Below, piece by piece: positions 36,413 through 44,595 of a DNA stretch of 64,000 nt. Each line of letters starts with the position of its first letter. Positions within the stretch are counted from its first letter, which is position 1. Position numbers and translations under genes: made by a program. Source of the DNA: Schauerella fraxinea. Its GTDB lineage: Bacteria > Pseudomonadota > Gammaproteobacteria > Burkholderiales > Burkholderiaceae_B. The notes beneath the pieces are model-generated. The model saw only the letters and a program-made list of their open reading frames with translations, had not been told where the DNA came from and searched no databases. The DNA lies in contig JAVDKL010000001.1 in NCBI GenBank assembly GCA_030849965.1, forward strand, positions 1,780,554 through 1,844,553, in the 5' to 3' direction.

Positions 36413-37215
36413 TCGGCCGGCAACCACGCCGGCAGATCCTTCAGCATCCCATCGCGTGCTCGCGGGCCGCCATAGCCTTCCGTTTTCTGATCGTCACGTA
36501 CCAGCCGGGCAAACGTCACCGTGCGCTTGCCGTTCGTCGCCCAACCTACGAACCAGCCAAACTGGCGGGCGCGTTCGATCGCACCCTTGGCGTCCTTCTG
36601 AAACCCCGACCCCGTCTTGCCGTACAACGTCCAACCGGGCTTCACGGGAAATGTGGGCATGGCAGATTGCGTCTTCGCCATCACGTCTGGTGGCAATCCA
36701 AGCTGCTGTTGCTGCAGGCGGCGCAAAAACGCCACTTGTTCGTCGGGTGAAATGGCCAATGACGAACTCAACCAGGCGTGCGTCAGACCATTGCCCTTGC
36801 CCGGATCGCCGGTGACGTCGCGATTGCCGTACGACCAGGCATCGAGATAGCCTTTGAAGGCGGCCATGCCCATCGTCTGCGTGAGTACCTGCGAGTACCA
36901 CACCACCGAATCGCGCAGCCACGAGGTGGGGTCGATATCCTGCTTCCACGCCGCCATCCAGGCCTCGTACTCGGGCTTGTACTTCCACACCGGCGCATGC
37001 GCATCCTTCAGCACGCCACTCGCGAAGCCCATTACGGCCAGGGGCACCTTGAAGCTGGATGCCGGGCTTTCGCGGGTGTCGCATTCGCCTGCACGGTGCA
37101 GCACCTCGCCCGATGCGGTATCGATCACCACCGAGCAGGTCGGCGCGGCGAGCGCGCCCGGCGCCAGCGTCGCGCTACCGACGATCAACGCGCCGGCCAT
37201 CATCCATGGGTTCAT
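36409..37215 (-). CDS. Class D (OXA-type) beta-lactamase
   Basis: 268 residues with a signal peptide (1 to about 24). All class D active-site motifs are present: SSFK with Ser53 and Lys56, S-x-V at 103-105 (SVV), YGN at 129-131, Trp148 in AWLSSSL, and KTG at 200-202. Lys56 would be carbamylated in this class. The enzyme hydrolyses beta-lactams in the periplasm; its spectrum cannot be read here. An AmpR-like LysR gene starts 119 bp away in the opposite direction, so expression is probably inducible through peptidoglycan fragments. GC content and codon use match the neighbours, which suggests a resident chromosomal enzyme. Confidence 0.95.
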   Translation of the reverse strand: MNPWMMAGALIVGSATLAPGALAAPTCSVVIDTASGEVLHRAGECDTRESPASSFKVPLAVMGFASGVLKDAHAPVWKYKPEYEAWMAAWKQDIDPTSWLRDSVVWYSQVLTQTMGMAAFKGYLDAWSYGNRDVTGDPGKGNGLTHAWLSSSLAISPDEQVAFLRRLQQQQLGLPPDVMAKTQSAMPTFPVKPGWTLYGKTGSGFQKDAKGAIERARQFGWFVGWATNGKRTVTFARLVRDDQKTEGYGGPRARDGMLKDLPAWLPAD

Positions 37216-37334
37216 TTACATCTGTCCTTATCGATACTGTTAAAACGAGCGGCCACGATACCGGGCCGGCCATGGCCCCACAATCGCAGATAATTGAGCC
37301 GACCCATAAGAAAAACGATGCCCTGGAGACCCGT
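37216..37334. promoter_or_regulatory. Divergent bla-ampR control region
   Basis: 119 bp separate the two divergent starts. It includes an AAGGACA ribosome site for the beta-lactamase (minus strand), GGAG before the ampR ATG, and an AT-rich core TTATCGATACTGTTAAAA (about 37228-37245) that could hold the AmpR-bound T-N11-A site. The exact operator was not resolved. Confidence 0.5.
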
Positions 37335-38195
37335 ATGCAGTTACCGCTGAACGCGCTGCGCGCCTTCGAAATGTCGGCCCGGCATTTGAGTTTCACGCGC
37401 GCAGCGGTGGCACTCAATGTGTCGCAAACCGCCGTCAGCCAACACGTCAAGAACCTCGAAGAGCGCCTGGGCGTGGTGTTGTTTCGGCGCTTGCCCCGAG
37501 GCCTGGCGCTCACCGATGAAGGTACTGCGATGTTGCCCGTGCTCACCGATGCCTTCGAACGCATCACGGTGATGCTGGAGCAATGCAAGAATCGGCATTC
37601 CCGAGAAGTATTGTCGGTGGGCGCCGTGGGTACGTTTGCCACCGGCTGGCTGCTGCCCCGGCTGCGCGCCTTCCAAAGCCGGCACCCCTTCGTCGATCTT
37701 CGCCTCTTTACCAATAACAATAACGTCGATCTCGCCGGCGAAGGCCTGGATTACGCCATCCGGTTCGGCCATGGTGCGTGGCACGGTACCACTGCTGAGC
37801 CCCTGCTCGATGCCCCCCTTTCACCCATGTGCGCCCCCGAGGTGGCGGCGCGCCTGACCAGCGCCGGGGATCTCGCACGCGAAGCCTTGCTGCGCTCGTA
37901 TCGCGCGGATGAATGGCCCTTGTGGTTCGAGGCGGCAGGCGTGCCTTGCCCGGTGGTGCACGGCGCCGTGTTCGACTCATCCTTGGCGCTTGCACAGGCA
38001 GCGGCGCAGGGTGCCGGGGTGGCGCTCTTGCCGGCGCGGCTCTTTCAACGCGAATTGCGCCGGGCGGAACTGGTGCAGCCTTTCGATCGGTCCATCGACT
38101 GCGGCAGCTATTGGCTGACCCGGCTGCAATCCCGCAGCGAAACGCCCGCGATGCTGGCGTTCAAAAACTGGTTGCACGACACCGCCCACGAGTAG
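37335..38195 (+). CDS. ampR: AmpR-like LysR regulator of the adjacent beta-lactamase
   Basis: 286 residues. It follows AmpR along its length: LNALRAFEMSARHLSFTRAA, VSQTAVSQHVKNLEERLG, LFRRLPRGLALTDEG, then in the effector domain VGAVGTFATGWLLPRL, GEGLDYAIRFGHGAWHGT, LLRSYRADEWPLWFEAAG, VFDSSLALAQAA and SYWLTRLQSRSETPAM. AmpR binds UDP-MurNAc-pentapeptide or anhydro-muropeptides and switches the divergent beta-lactamase gene off or on. Pairing with a class D rather than class C or A enzyme is less common. Start at ATG 37335 with GGAG about eight bases upstream. Confidence 0.93.
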   Translation: MQLPLNALRAFEMSARHLSFTRAAVALNVSQTAVSQHVKNLEERLGVVLFRRLPRGLALTDEGTAMLPVLTDAFERITVMLEQCKNRHSREVLSVGAVGTFATGWLLPRLRAFQSRHPFVDLRLFTNNNNVDLAGEGLDYAIRFGHGAWHGTTAEPLLDAPLSPMCAPEVAARLTSAGDLAREALLRSYRADEWPLWFEAAGVPCPVVHGAVFDSSLALAQAAAQGAGVALLPARLFQRELRRAELVQPFDRSIDCGSYWLTRLQSRSETPAMLAFKNWLHDTAHE

Positions 38196-38209
38196 CTTAC
38201 CGGGCCGCC

Positions 38210-38215
38210 TATAAT
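38210..38215 (+). promoter_or_regulatory. Perfect -10 box upstream of the radical SAM gene
   Basis: TATAAT lies 43 bases before the start codon. No good -35 is visible at 16-18 bp, so the element is only suggestive. Confidence 0.4.
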
Positions 38216-38258
38216 CTCCGATTGCACATCCTCTTCGTGGGCACGCCTGCCCCGTCTC

Positions 38259-40184
38259 ATGTCCGCTCTGCCGCTCCGCGTTCTGTCCGTCATCCCGCCG
38301 ATGACGCAGCTCAATACGCCCTACCCGTCCACCGCCTACCTGACCGGTTATCTGCGCTCGCGCGACATCACCGCCTATCAGGAGGATCTGGCCTTGGCGC
38401 TTGTGCTGCGGTTGCTCTCGCGCGAAGGATTGCAGGCCGTGGCCAAGCAGATCGAGGCGCTCGATCCGCGCGATCACACGCAGCCGATTCAGGCGTTCGT
38501 GGCGCAGCAGGCGCGTTACTTCGCCACCATCGGGCCCGCCATCGCATTCCTGCAGGGGCGGGATTCGACGCTGGCACACCGCATCACGAGCCGCAATTTT
38601 CTGCCGGAAGGGCCGCGTTTTGCTTCGCTCGACGTATACATGGACGAGGAAGGCGGCGACCCGCTGGGCTGGGCGTTCGGCGCACTGGGCTTGCACGATC
38701 GCGCCAAGCACCTGGCCACGCTGTATTTGAACGATCTGGCGGATGTGCTGCGCGATGCGATCGACGAGCGCTTTGAGTTTGTGCGGTATGCCGAATCGCT
38801 GGCCGGCAGCCAGCCTACGTTCGATCCGCTGGCCGAAGCGCTGGCCGCCCCCACCAATCTGGTGGACGACACGCTGAGCGACCTCACGCTGGCCGCCATC
38901 GACCGCCACACGCCCACCGTGGTGCTGCTTTCGGTGCCGTTTCCGGGATCGGTGTACGCCGCCTTTCGCATCGCACAAACCATCAAGGCGCATCACCCGC
39001 ACATCGTGACTGTGCTCGGCGGCGGGTATGTGAATACCGAACTGCGCGAACTGAGCGAACCGCGTGTGTTCGACTATTTCGATTACGTGTCGCTGGACGC
39101 CGGCGAGCGGCCGCTATCGGCCCTGCTCGACCACATCCAGGGCAAGCGCTCACGCCAGCGTCTGGTGCGCACGTTTCTGCGCGATGCCGACACGGCCCAG
39201 GTCAAATACGTCAACATGGTCGAGCCCGATGTGGCGTTTGCCGAAGTGGGCACGCCCACGTGGGATGGCCTGCCGCTGGACCGTTACCTGTCGCTTCTGG
39301 ACATGCTCAACCCCATGCACCGGTTGTGGAGCGATGGCCGCTGGAACAAGCTCACCGTGGCGCACGGCTGCTATTGGAAGAAGTGCAGCTTTTGCGACGT
39401 GAGCCTGGACTACATTGGCCGGTACGAGGGTGCCTCTGCCACGGTGCTGGCCGACCGGATCGACGCCATCGTGCGCGAAACCGGGCAAACCGGCTTTCAT
39501 TTCGTAGACGAAGCCGCGCCTCCCAAATCGCTCAAGGCCTTGGCCACCGAGCTCATCGAACGCGACACCGGCATTTCGTGGTGGGGCAATATTCGCTTCG
39601 AAAAAACGTTTACGCCGGACCTCTGCGACCTGCTGGCCGACAGCGGCTGCATCGCCGTCTCCGGCGGGCTCGAGGTCGCGTCGGATCGCCTGCTCAAACT
39701 GATGAAGAAAGGCGTGTCGGTGGAGCAAGTCGCGCGCGTCACGCGTGCCTTCACCGACGCCGGCATTCTGGTGCACGCCTACCTGATGTACGGCTTTCCC
39801 ACGCAAACCGTGCAAGACACTGTGGACGCGTTGGAATACGTGCGGCAGCTTTTCGAGAACGGCTGCATTCAAAGTGGCTTCTTTCACCGCTTCGCCTGTA
39901 CGGTGCATTCGCCCGTGGGCAAGAATCCCGAAGAATACGGCGTCACGCTGCAGCCGCTGCCGCCAGTGAGCTTCGCCAAAAACGACATCGGCTTTCACGA
40001 CCCCACGGGCGTGGATCACGATGAACTCGGCCGCGCGTTGCGCAAGGCGATCTACAACTTCATGCACGGCATCGGGCTTGAAGAAGACGTGCGCACGTGG
40101 TTTCCGTTCAAGGTGCCCAAGACGACGGTACCGCGCAACAAGATCGAACGCGCGTTGCGCGAGAGCGGCCAGCACGTGGACTGA
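38259..40184 (+). CDS. B12-binding-type radical SAM protein of unknown function
   Basis: 641 residues. The N-terminal part (about 1-310) looks like a Rossmann cobalamin-binding domain with VLSVIPPMTQLNTPYPSTAY, TVVLLSVPFPGSVYAAF and HIVTVLGGGYVNTE. The radical SAM core follows, with the iron-sulfur cysteines in AHGCYWKKCSFC: Cys371, Cys376, Cys379, that is C-x4-C-x2-C rather than the canonical C-x3-C-x2-C. Later segments FHFVDEAAPPKSL, WWGNIRFEK and SGGLEVASDRLLKLMKKGVS are usual for the TIM barrel. The reaction is unknown. The DxHxxG cobalamin signature is not obvious, so B12 dependence is uncertain. The gene stands alone. Confidence 0.88.
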   Translation: MSALPLRVLSVIPPMTQLNTPYPSTAYLTGYLRSRDITAYQEDLALALVLRLLSREGLQAVAKQIEALDPRDHTQPIQAFVAQQARYFATIGPAIAFLQGRDSTLAHRITSRNFLPEGPRFASLDVYMDEEGGDPLGWAFGALGLHDRAKHLATLYLNDLADVLRDAIDERFEFVRYAESLAGSQPTFDPLAEALAAPTNLVDDTLSDLTLAAIDRHTPTVVLLSVPFPGSVYAAFRIAQTIKAHHPHIVTVLGGGYVNTELRELSEPRVFDYFDYVSLDAGERPLSALLDHIQGKRSRQRLVRTFLRDADTAQVKYVNMVEPDVAFAEVGTPTWDGLPLDRYLSLLDMLNPMHRLWSDGRWNKLTVAHGCYWKKCSFCDVSLDYIGRYEGASATVLADRIDAIVRETGQTGFHFVDEAAPPKSLKALATELIERDTGISWWGNIRFEKTFTPDLCDLLADSGCIAVSGGLEVASDRLLKLMKKGVSVEQVARVTRAFTDAGILVHAYLMYGFPTQTVQDTVDALEYVRQLFENGCIQSGFFHRFACTVHSPVGKNPEEYGVTLQPLPPVSFAKNDIGFHDPTGVDHDELGRALRKAIYNFMHGIGLEEDVRTWFPFKVPKTTVPRNKIERALRESGQHVD

Positions 40185-40202
40185 ATGCGGCACGCCCCAT
40201 AG

Positions 40203-40568
40203 TTAAGCCGTTTCGGCCACCATGTAGACCTTCTTCACGAACGTGTCGATCTCCCAACGGCCCTTGTAGCCTTCGGGCATGATGAAGGGATCACCCACGT
40301 TGAGCGTGTGCACGGTGCCGTCCGGATCGACGATGCGGCAGTCGCCTTCCACGATGTGCCCATACTCAATGTAGCCGGTGGTGTCGGCCTGGAACACACC
40401 GCTGGTGCTCTCCCACACGCCTGCGCGCACCTTGCCGCCACGGCCTTCGAAGACTTTCATGCCGTTGAACTTGGCATCGCCTGAAATCGGGCGTTTGGGT
40501 GCGGCGGCTTTGGGATTGGCCAGGGGGCCGGTGGGAATGCGGACCAGTTTGGGTTCAGTCGTCGACAT
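40203..40568 (-). CDS. Cupin-domain protein (DUF861/EutQ-like)
   Basis: 121 residues, a single cupin. The conserved strand pair reads VRAGVWESTSGVFQADTTGYIEYGHIVEGDCRIV then GDPFIMPEGYKGRWEI, matching the small DUF861 cupins found beside amine and amino-acid catabolic genes. The usual second-motif histidine is not obvious, so metal binding is doubtful. ATG 40568 has GGAGC six bases upstream. It follows the FAD oxidoreductase on the same strand with 98 bp between, and may be a metabolite-binding or aminohydrolase-like helper. Confidence 0.85.
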   Translation of the reverse strand: MSTTEPKLVRIPTGPLANPKAAAPKRPISGDAKFNGMKVFEGRGGKVRAGVWESTSGVFQADTTGYIEYGHIVEGDCRIVDPDGTVHTLNVGDPFIMPEGYKGRWEIDTFVKKVYMVAETA

Positions 40569-40666
40569 GCAAAGCTCCAATCAAAATGTGCGACGGCAGA
40601 GGCCGGTCGCGATGCGTGGGGTTAACCCGGGCGTGTCCAACGCAGACGCGCCGAGGCTTGAAACGC

Positions 40667-41935
40667 CTAGCGCGCAAATCGCGCCAGCCGGTAGGGATGG
40701 GGATCGACGAGCGGCTTGTGGCCTTGCACCAGGTCCGCCATCAGTGCGCCGGCGGCCGGGCCGATGCCAAAGCCATGCCCCGAGAACCCGGAGGCCAGAA
40801 AAAAACCCGGCACATGATCCACCGCCGAGATCACTGGAATCGCGTCTGGCGTGACGTCGATAAAGCCGGCCCAGGCATGCGCCACCGTGGCGGCACCGAA
40901 CGCCGGAAATGCCTGCTTGAGCTTCGCCAGCGCCACGTCGATCGTTTTCATGGTGGGCGCAGGATCCAGCGTCCGCTGCCGTTCGAACGGCGTTTCACGA
41001 TCCAGCGGAAAGCGGCGCGGCAGGGCGAGCTCCTCGAAAAATCGTTTGCCGAAACGCAGCTTCAGGTATTTGCGTTCAGCCAACCACGCGGGCAGAAACT
41101 GGCGCATCAGCCGAATGCTGTCGGGCGTGAGATCGGCATAGGACGCGCCCAGTTGCGACACAGAGTACCCGCCATCCGCCCGTTTGCGACACGTGAAATC
41201 GCCACCGTTGATGGCGAGATCCAAACCGGTGTCCAACGGCGCCGTCCGCAGCACCGACGCATGCACTTTAAGCTGCGGAAACGACACCCCGCTATTGCCG
41301 CAGAAGAGCCGCGACCACGCGCCACCGGCCAGCACCACCGAGTCGGCGGCCACGCGTCCGGCTTCGGTTATCACGCCGGTCACCTTGCCTGCGGCCAGAT
41401 CCAGCCCGCGCACGGCGCATTGCTCGAATACCTGGCATCCAGCGGCTTGGGCCAGACGGGCAATCGCATGCGTGGCCAACGTCGGCTCGGCCACGCCATC
41501 ATCCGCGCTGTAAAGCGCACCTGCCCATGCGCGCTGCGACGGCTGCGACAGAATCTCCGACAGCCCCGCTGCACCGATCAACCGCGCCGTCACGCCCAAT
41601 GGTTGCGCGCGTTCAAGCCAGGCCGCATGCTTGGTCATCTCGGCCTCGCTCGCAGCCAGATACGCCAAACCGGTCTGACGATAGCCGACGTCCTCATTCT
41701 GCTGGATCTCGCGCCACAGCGCGTTGGCATGCAACGACAGCGGCAGCTCGGCATGGTCGCGCCCCACTGTGCGAATCCAGCCCCAGTTGCGCGACGATTG
41801 CTCGCCCGCAATGGTGCCTTTCTCGAACACGGCCACGCGCAGCCCCCTGCGGGCCAGCGCCCACGCCGTGCTCATGCCGATGATGCCCGCGCCGACGATG
41901 GCCACGTCCACGCGTTCAGGTAATACAAGCGTCAT
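40667..41935 (-). CDS. FAD-dependent amino acid/amine oxidoreductase (DAO family)
   Basis: 422 residues. N-terminal dinucleotide fold VDVAIVGAGIIGMSTAWALARRG, then SSRNWGWIRTVGRDHAELPL, VVLAGGAWSRLF and the C-terminal DAO signature AWAGFIDVTPDAIPVI and FLASGFSGHGFGIGPAAG. It belongs to the glycine/D-amino-acid oxidase and DadA group, which oxidatively deaminate amino acids or demethylate N-methylated ones. ATG 41935 has GAGGACG upstream. It lies 51 bp after the MHS transporter gene on the same strand, with an XRE-cupin regulator at the head of the cluster; import and oxidation of one amino acid or amine is inferred. Confidence 0.92.
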   Translation of the reverse strand: MTLVLPERVDVAIVGAGIIGMSTAWALARRGLRVAVFEKGTIAGEQSSRNWGWIRTVGRDHAELPLSLHANALWREIQQNEDVGYRQTGLAYLAASEAEMTKHAAWLERAQPLGVTARLIGAAGLSEILSQPSQRAWAGALYSADDGVAEPTLATHAIARLAQAAGCQVFEQCAVRGLDLAAGKVTGVITEAGRVAADSVVLAGGAWSRLFCGNSGVSFPQLKVHASVLRTAPLDTGLDLAINGGDFTCRKRADGGYSVSQLGASYADLTPDSIRLMRQFLPAWLAERKYLKLRFGKRFFEELALPRRFPLDRETPFERQRTLDPAPTMKTIDVALAKLKQAFPAFGAATVAHAWAGFIDVTPDAIPVISAVDHVPGFFLASGFSGHGFGIGPAAGALMADLVQGHKPLVDPHPYRLARFAR

Positions 41936-41986
41936 AACGTCCTCGGGCGCATCGCAACCGCGCCGGTGCAAAAAGAGATTTGCGGC

Positions 41987-43291
41987 TTACTGCGCACGCG
42001 ATCGACTCGCCAGCAGCGCACAAAACGCCACCGCGCCCACGGCGATCAAATAATAGGCCGGCGCCATGATGCTGCCGGTGGCTGCGACCAGCGCGCCCAC
42101 CACCAACGGCGTCACGCCACCGAAGAACGTTTGCGACGCCACGTAGGCAATGGATACCCCGGTAGTGCGGCACGACGTGGGAAACAACTGCGCGAGCACC
42201 GACCCGATGGGCGCATAGTAGAAGCTGAAGAACACCAACGACATCAGGCACTGGAAGAACACCAATGAGCCGAATGACGGCGTTTGCGTGAGCACGTAGA
42301 AGGCCGGCACGATCACGATCAAGCCGAGAATCATCGCGGTCATCATCGTCTTGACGGCACCCACACGATCGGCCACAAGGCCTGCCACCATCGGGAATAT
42401 CGTGCAGACCAGCCCGCTGCACAGCGACGCAATAAACGCGGCGTCTTTGGTGATGCCCAGGTTGTTGGTCGCAAACGTCGGCATATAGATGTTGACGTAA
42501 CTCGCCACGTTGCCGCCGGCCGTGATCAACGCGCCGATCAGCAAGTACTTTTTGTGAAACTTGAAGGTTTCCGAAAGCGGCTTGGCCGTCTTCGCCTTCT
42601 GCTCGTCGAACTCCGGCGTTTCGTTGATCTTGAAGCGGATGTACAGCGCCACCGGGCCGATCAGGCAACCGAAAATGAACGGCACCCGCCAGCCCCAGCT
42701 ATTCACCTGATCGGTGCGCAGATAGTGATTGATCAGATAGGCAAACAATGACGACACCACGATCGCCAAGCCTGTGGTCGCAAACTGCAAGCTGCCGAGA
42801 AAGGCTTTGAGTTTGGGATTCTGTTCGGTCAGATACGAATTGGCGCTGCCGAATTCCCCGCCCGCCGAGAATCCTTGCATCAGTCGGCCGAACACCAGAA
42901 TCACCGGGGCCCACGCGCCGATGGCGCTGTAGGTGGGCACCACGGCCATGAGTGCCGTGCCCAACAGCATCAGCGTGGCCGTCAACGACAGCGCGGCTTT
43001 GCGGCCTTTCTTGTCGGAATAAATACCCAGCAACACCGCGCCCAACGGGCGAATCAGATACGAGCTGGCGAACGTGAGCAAGCTGTACAGCAGCGCCGTC
43101 TGCGGATCGGCGGAGGGGAAGAACAAGGCCGAGATCGTCACGGCGAACATCGCATAGACGAGCAGGTCATACCACTCGAAAAAGGCGCCGATATTGGCCG
43201 CCACAATATCGCGCACCATCCCCTTGCGGGGTGCGCCGGGTGTTGCCGATCCGGCAGGCATTGCGCCCGCTGTCGTCGTTGTCAAAGTCAT
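41987..43291 (-). CDS. MFS transporter, metabolite:H+ symporter (MHS) family
   Basis: 434 residues, 12 predicted membrane helices. The MHS signature is clear: ANIGAFFEWYDLLVYAMFAV in helix 1, SYLIRPLGAVLLGIYSDKKGRKAAL in the helix 2-3 loop, LMQGFSAGGEFG in helix 4 and SWGWRVPFIFGCLIGPVALYIR in helix 6. This group imports osmolytes, dicarboxylates or aromatic acids with protons (ProP, KgtP, ShiA). The substrate is unknown. It lies between the XRE-cupin regulator and the DAO-family oxidase on one strand, probably bringing in the oxidase substrate. Confidence 0.92.
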   Translation of the reverse strand: MTLTTTTAGAMPAGSATPGAPRKGMVRDIVAANIGAFFEWYDLLVYAMFAVTISALFFPSADPQTALLYSLLTFASSYLIRPLGAVLLGIYSDKKGRKAALSLTATLMLLGTALMAVVPTYSAIGAWAPVILVFGRLMQGFSAGGEFGSANSYLTEQNPKLKAFLGSLQFATTGLAIVVSSLFAYLINHYLRTDQVNSWGWRVPFIFGCLIGPVALYIRFKINETPEFDEQKAKTAKPLSETFKFHKKYLLIGALITAGGNVASYVNIYMPTFATNNLGITKDAAFIASLCSGLVCTIFPMVAGLVADRVGAVKTMMTAMILGLIVIVPAFYVLTQTPSFGSLVFFQCLMSLVFFSFYYAPIGSVLAQLFPTSCRTTGVSIAYVASQTFFGGVTPLVVGALVAATGSIMAPAYYLIAVGAVAFCALLASRSRAQ

Positions 43292-43413
43292 GTTGGCCTC
43301 AGTGCGGGCGCAAGAATACCCGCCGTATCTTTCGATGCGGAAAAAAGTACAGGCGACCGGCCTGCGCGTCAGACGAAAAAGGGGAGACTCGCGATCAACG
43401 CGATGAGGGGAAC

Positions 43414-44154
43414 TTACACATAGAAGTGATTGCTGTTGACCACCAGAAAACGGGTCTTCTTATCCCAGCCGTTGATCCAACGGTAGGCTTGGTTGGCGGC
43501 AAACCCGTAGGTGTCGCCGGTCTCGAGCAGAAAAGATTGATCGCCGATAAACAACTGCAACTTGCCCTCGATCACATAGCCCACTTTGTCGCCGGTTTGC
43601 ACCAGAAAGTTGGGATCGGAGCTGGCGCCCGGATCGAGCTCCATCAAATAGGCTTCCATGGCGTTGCAGCTCGCCGGCGTCACACGGTACTTGGTGATGC
43701 CCGTGCCATGCAGACGCAACGGCTTGTGCCGATCGGCGCGCACGAGGTACTCACCCGAAAGTGCGGCATCTGCCGGCCGTGCTGCAGCACGCGCGGCATC
43801 GGCGGCGGCCAATGGTGCCGACTGCCCTGGCTGAACGACTGCGTCGCCGCCGGCGCGCGAGGCCGCGGCCGCGTCGAGTACATCGGATGCACTGGACGCG
43901 TCATCGGCAGGCGCAAACAACTCTGCGCCATCGATCTCCAATGCGTGACAGATCCCACGCAGCGTGCGGATCGATGGCGAGCTCACACCGCGCTCGATCT
44001 GACTGATCGATCCGATAGACATCTCGGCACGCGCCGCCACATCCTTGAGCGTCAATCCTTTCGCCACCCGCCGCGCGCGCAACCGCTCGCCGAGCGCTTT
44101 GTCGTCGTGATCGACAGCACTGGGCGGGACGTGAGCAGAGGGGAGCAAGGACAT
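43414..44154 (-). CDS. XRE-family regulator with C-terminal cupin domain (PuuR-like)
   Basis: 246 residues. Helix-turn-helix about 25-80 (LGERLRARRVAKGLTLKDVA, AEMSIGSISQIERGVSSPSI), a long Ala-rich linker (about 85-130), and a cupin_2 sensor domain (SCNAMEAYLMELDPGASSDP; DKVGYVIEGKLQLFIGDQSF; GDTYGFAANQAYRW). The arrangement is that of PuuR-type repressors of amine and amino-acid catabolism. Start at ATG 44154; the longer frame adds 11 residues. It heads the cupin/DAO/MHS cluster. The inverted repeat at 44238-44284, about 85 bp upstream of this start, is a candidate operator for autoregulation. Confidence 0.92.
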   Translation of the reverse strand: MSLLPSAHVPPSAVDHDDKALGERLRARRVAKGLTLKDVAARAEMSIGSISQIERGVSSPSIRTLRGICHALEIDGAELFAPADDASSASDVLDAAAASRAGGDAVVQPGQSAPLAAADAARAAARPADAALSGEYLVRADRHKPLRLHGTGITKYRVTPASCNAMEAYLMELDPGASSDPNFLVQTGDKVGYVIEGKLQLFIGDQSFLLETGDTYGFAANQAYRWINGWDKKTRFLVVNSNHFYV

Positions 44155-44237
44155 GGTTCCAGTCTGAAAGCAGCACGCACGCGTCACAGCAATAAAGCCT
44201 GCTGCACGGGGTGCAATTTCACGAAAATATATGCCGA

Positions 44238-44284
44238 TTTCATTTTTACGTCAATTTAGCGTTAACCATTACGTAAAAGTGAAA
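44238..44284. promoter_or_regulatory. Large imperfect inverted repeat, candidate operator
   Basis: TTTCATTTTTACGT (44238-44251) and ACGTAAAAGTGAAA (44271-44284) match as complements at 13 of 14 positions, 19 bp apart. A further TTTCACG half-site lies at about 44216-44222. It is located in the 441-bp gap between the XRE-cupin regulator and the second TonB receptor, so either gene may be the target. Confidence 0.65.
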
Positions 44285-44388
44285 TTGATCAGGGCATGCG
44301 TTGAAGTGTAAGGCGACAGGCGTCTTGCCGGATCGATCGTGCCAAGGCCATTGCACGGCGCCGCTGCTATCGGATTGCGCTGTCGATG

Positions 44389-44420
44389 CGGCAGCCCGGC
44401 AGTCCGGCAGTCCGGCAGCG
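44389..44420. repeat. 8-bp tandem repeat, four copies
   Basis: CGGCAGTC-type units at 44389-44396, 44397-44404, 44405-44412 and 44413-44420; the middle two are identical and the outer two differ in the last two bases. Non-coding. It lies between the inverted repeat and the receptor promoter region. Confidence 0.8.
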
Positions 44421-44473
44421 GGAACGCGACCACGCGAGGCCAACAAAATTCCCGCAAGATTGTGACAAATTGA

Positions 44474-44511
44474 TTAATCTAAATCGTAATCGTTTCTATT
44501 AGCGTTAGAAT
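44474..44511 (+). promoter_or_regulatory. Weak Fur-like AT-rich element upstream of the TonB receptor
   Basis: The segment containing CTAAATCGTAATCGTTTCT agrees with the 19-bp Fur consensus at only about 10 positions. Its place some 90 bases upstream of a siderophore receptor makes iron control likely, but the match alone is weak. Confidence 0.35.
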
Positions 44512-44595
44512 GCGCGGCGCTTTTGTTTCACTCTTCGGCGCGCTGCGACTGCATTGCATGGCACACGGCGCCGCCACCTTCAGGAACCGCCACAC

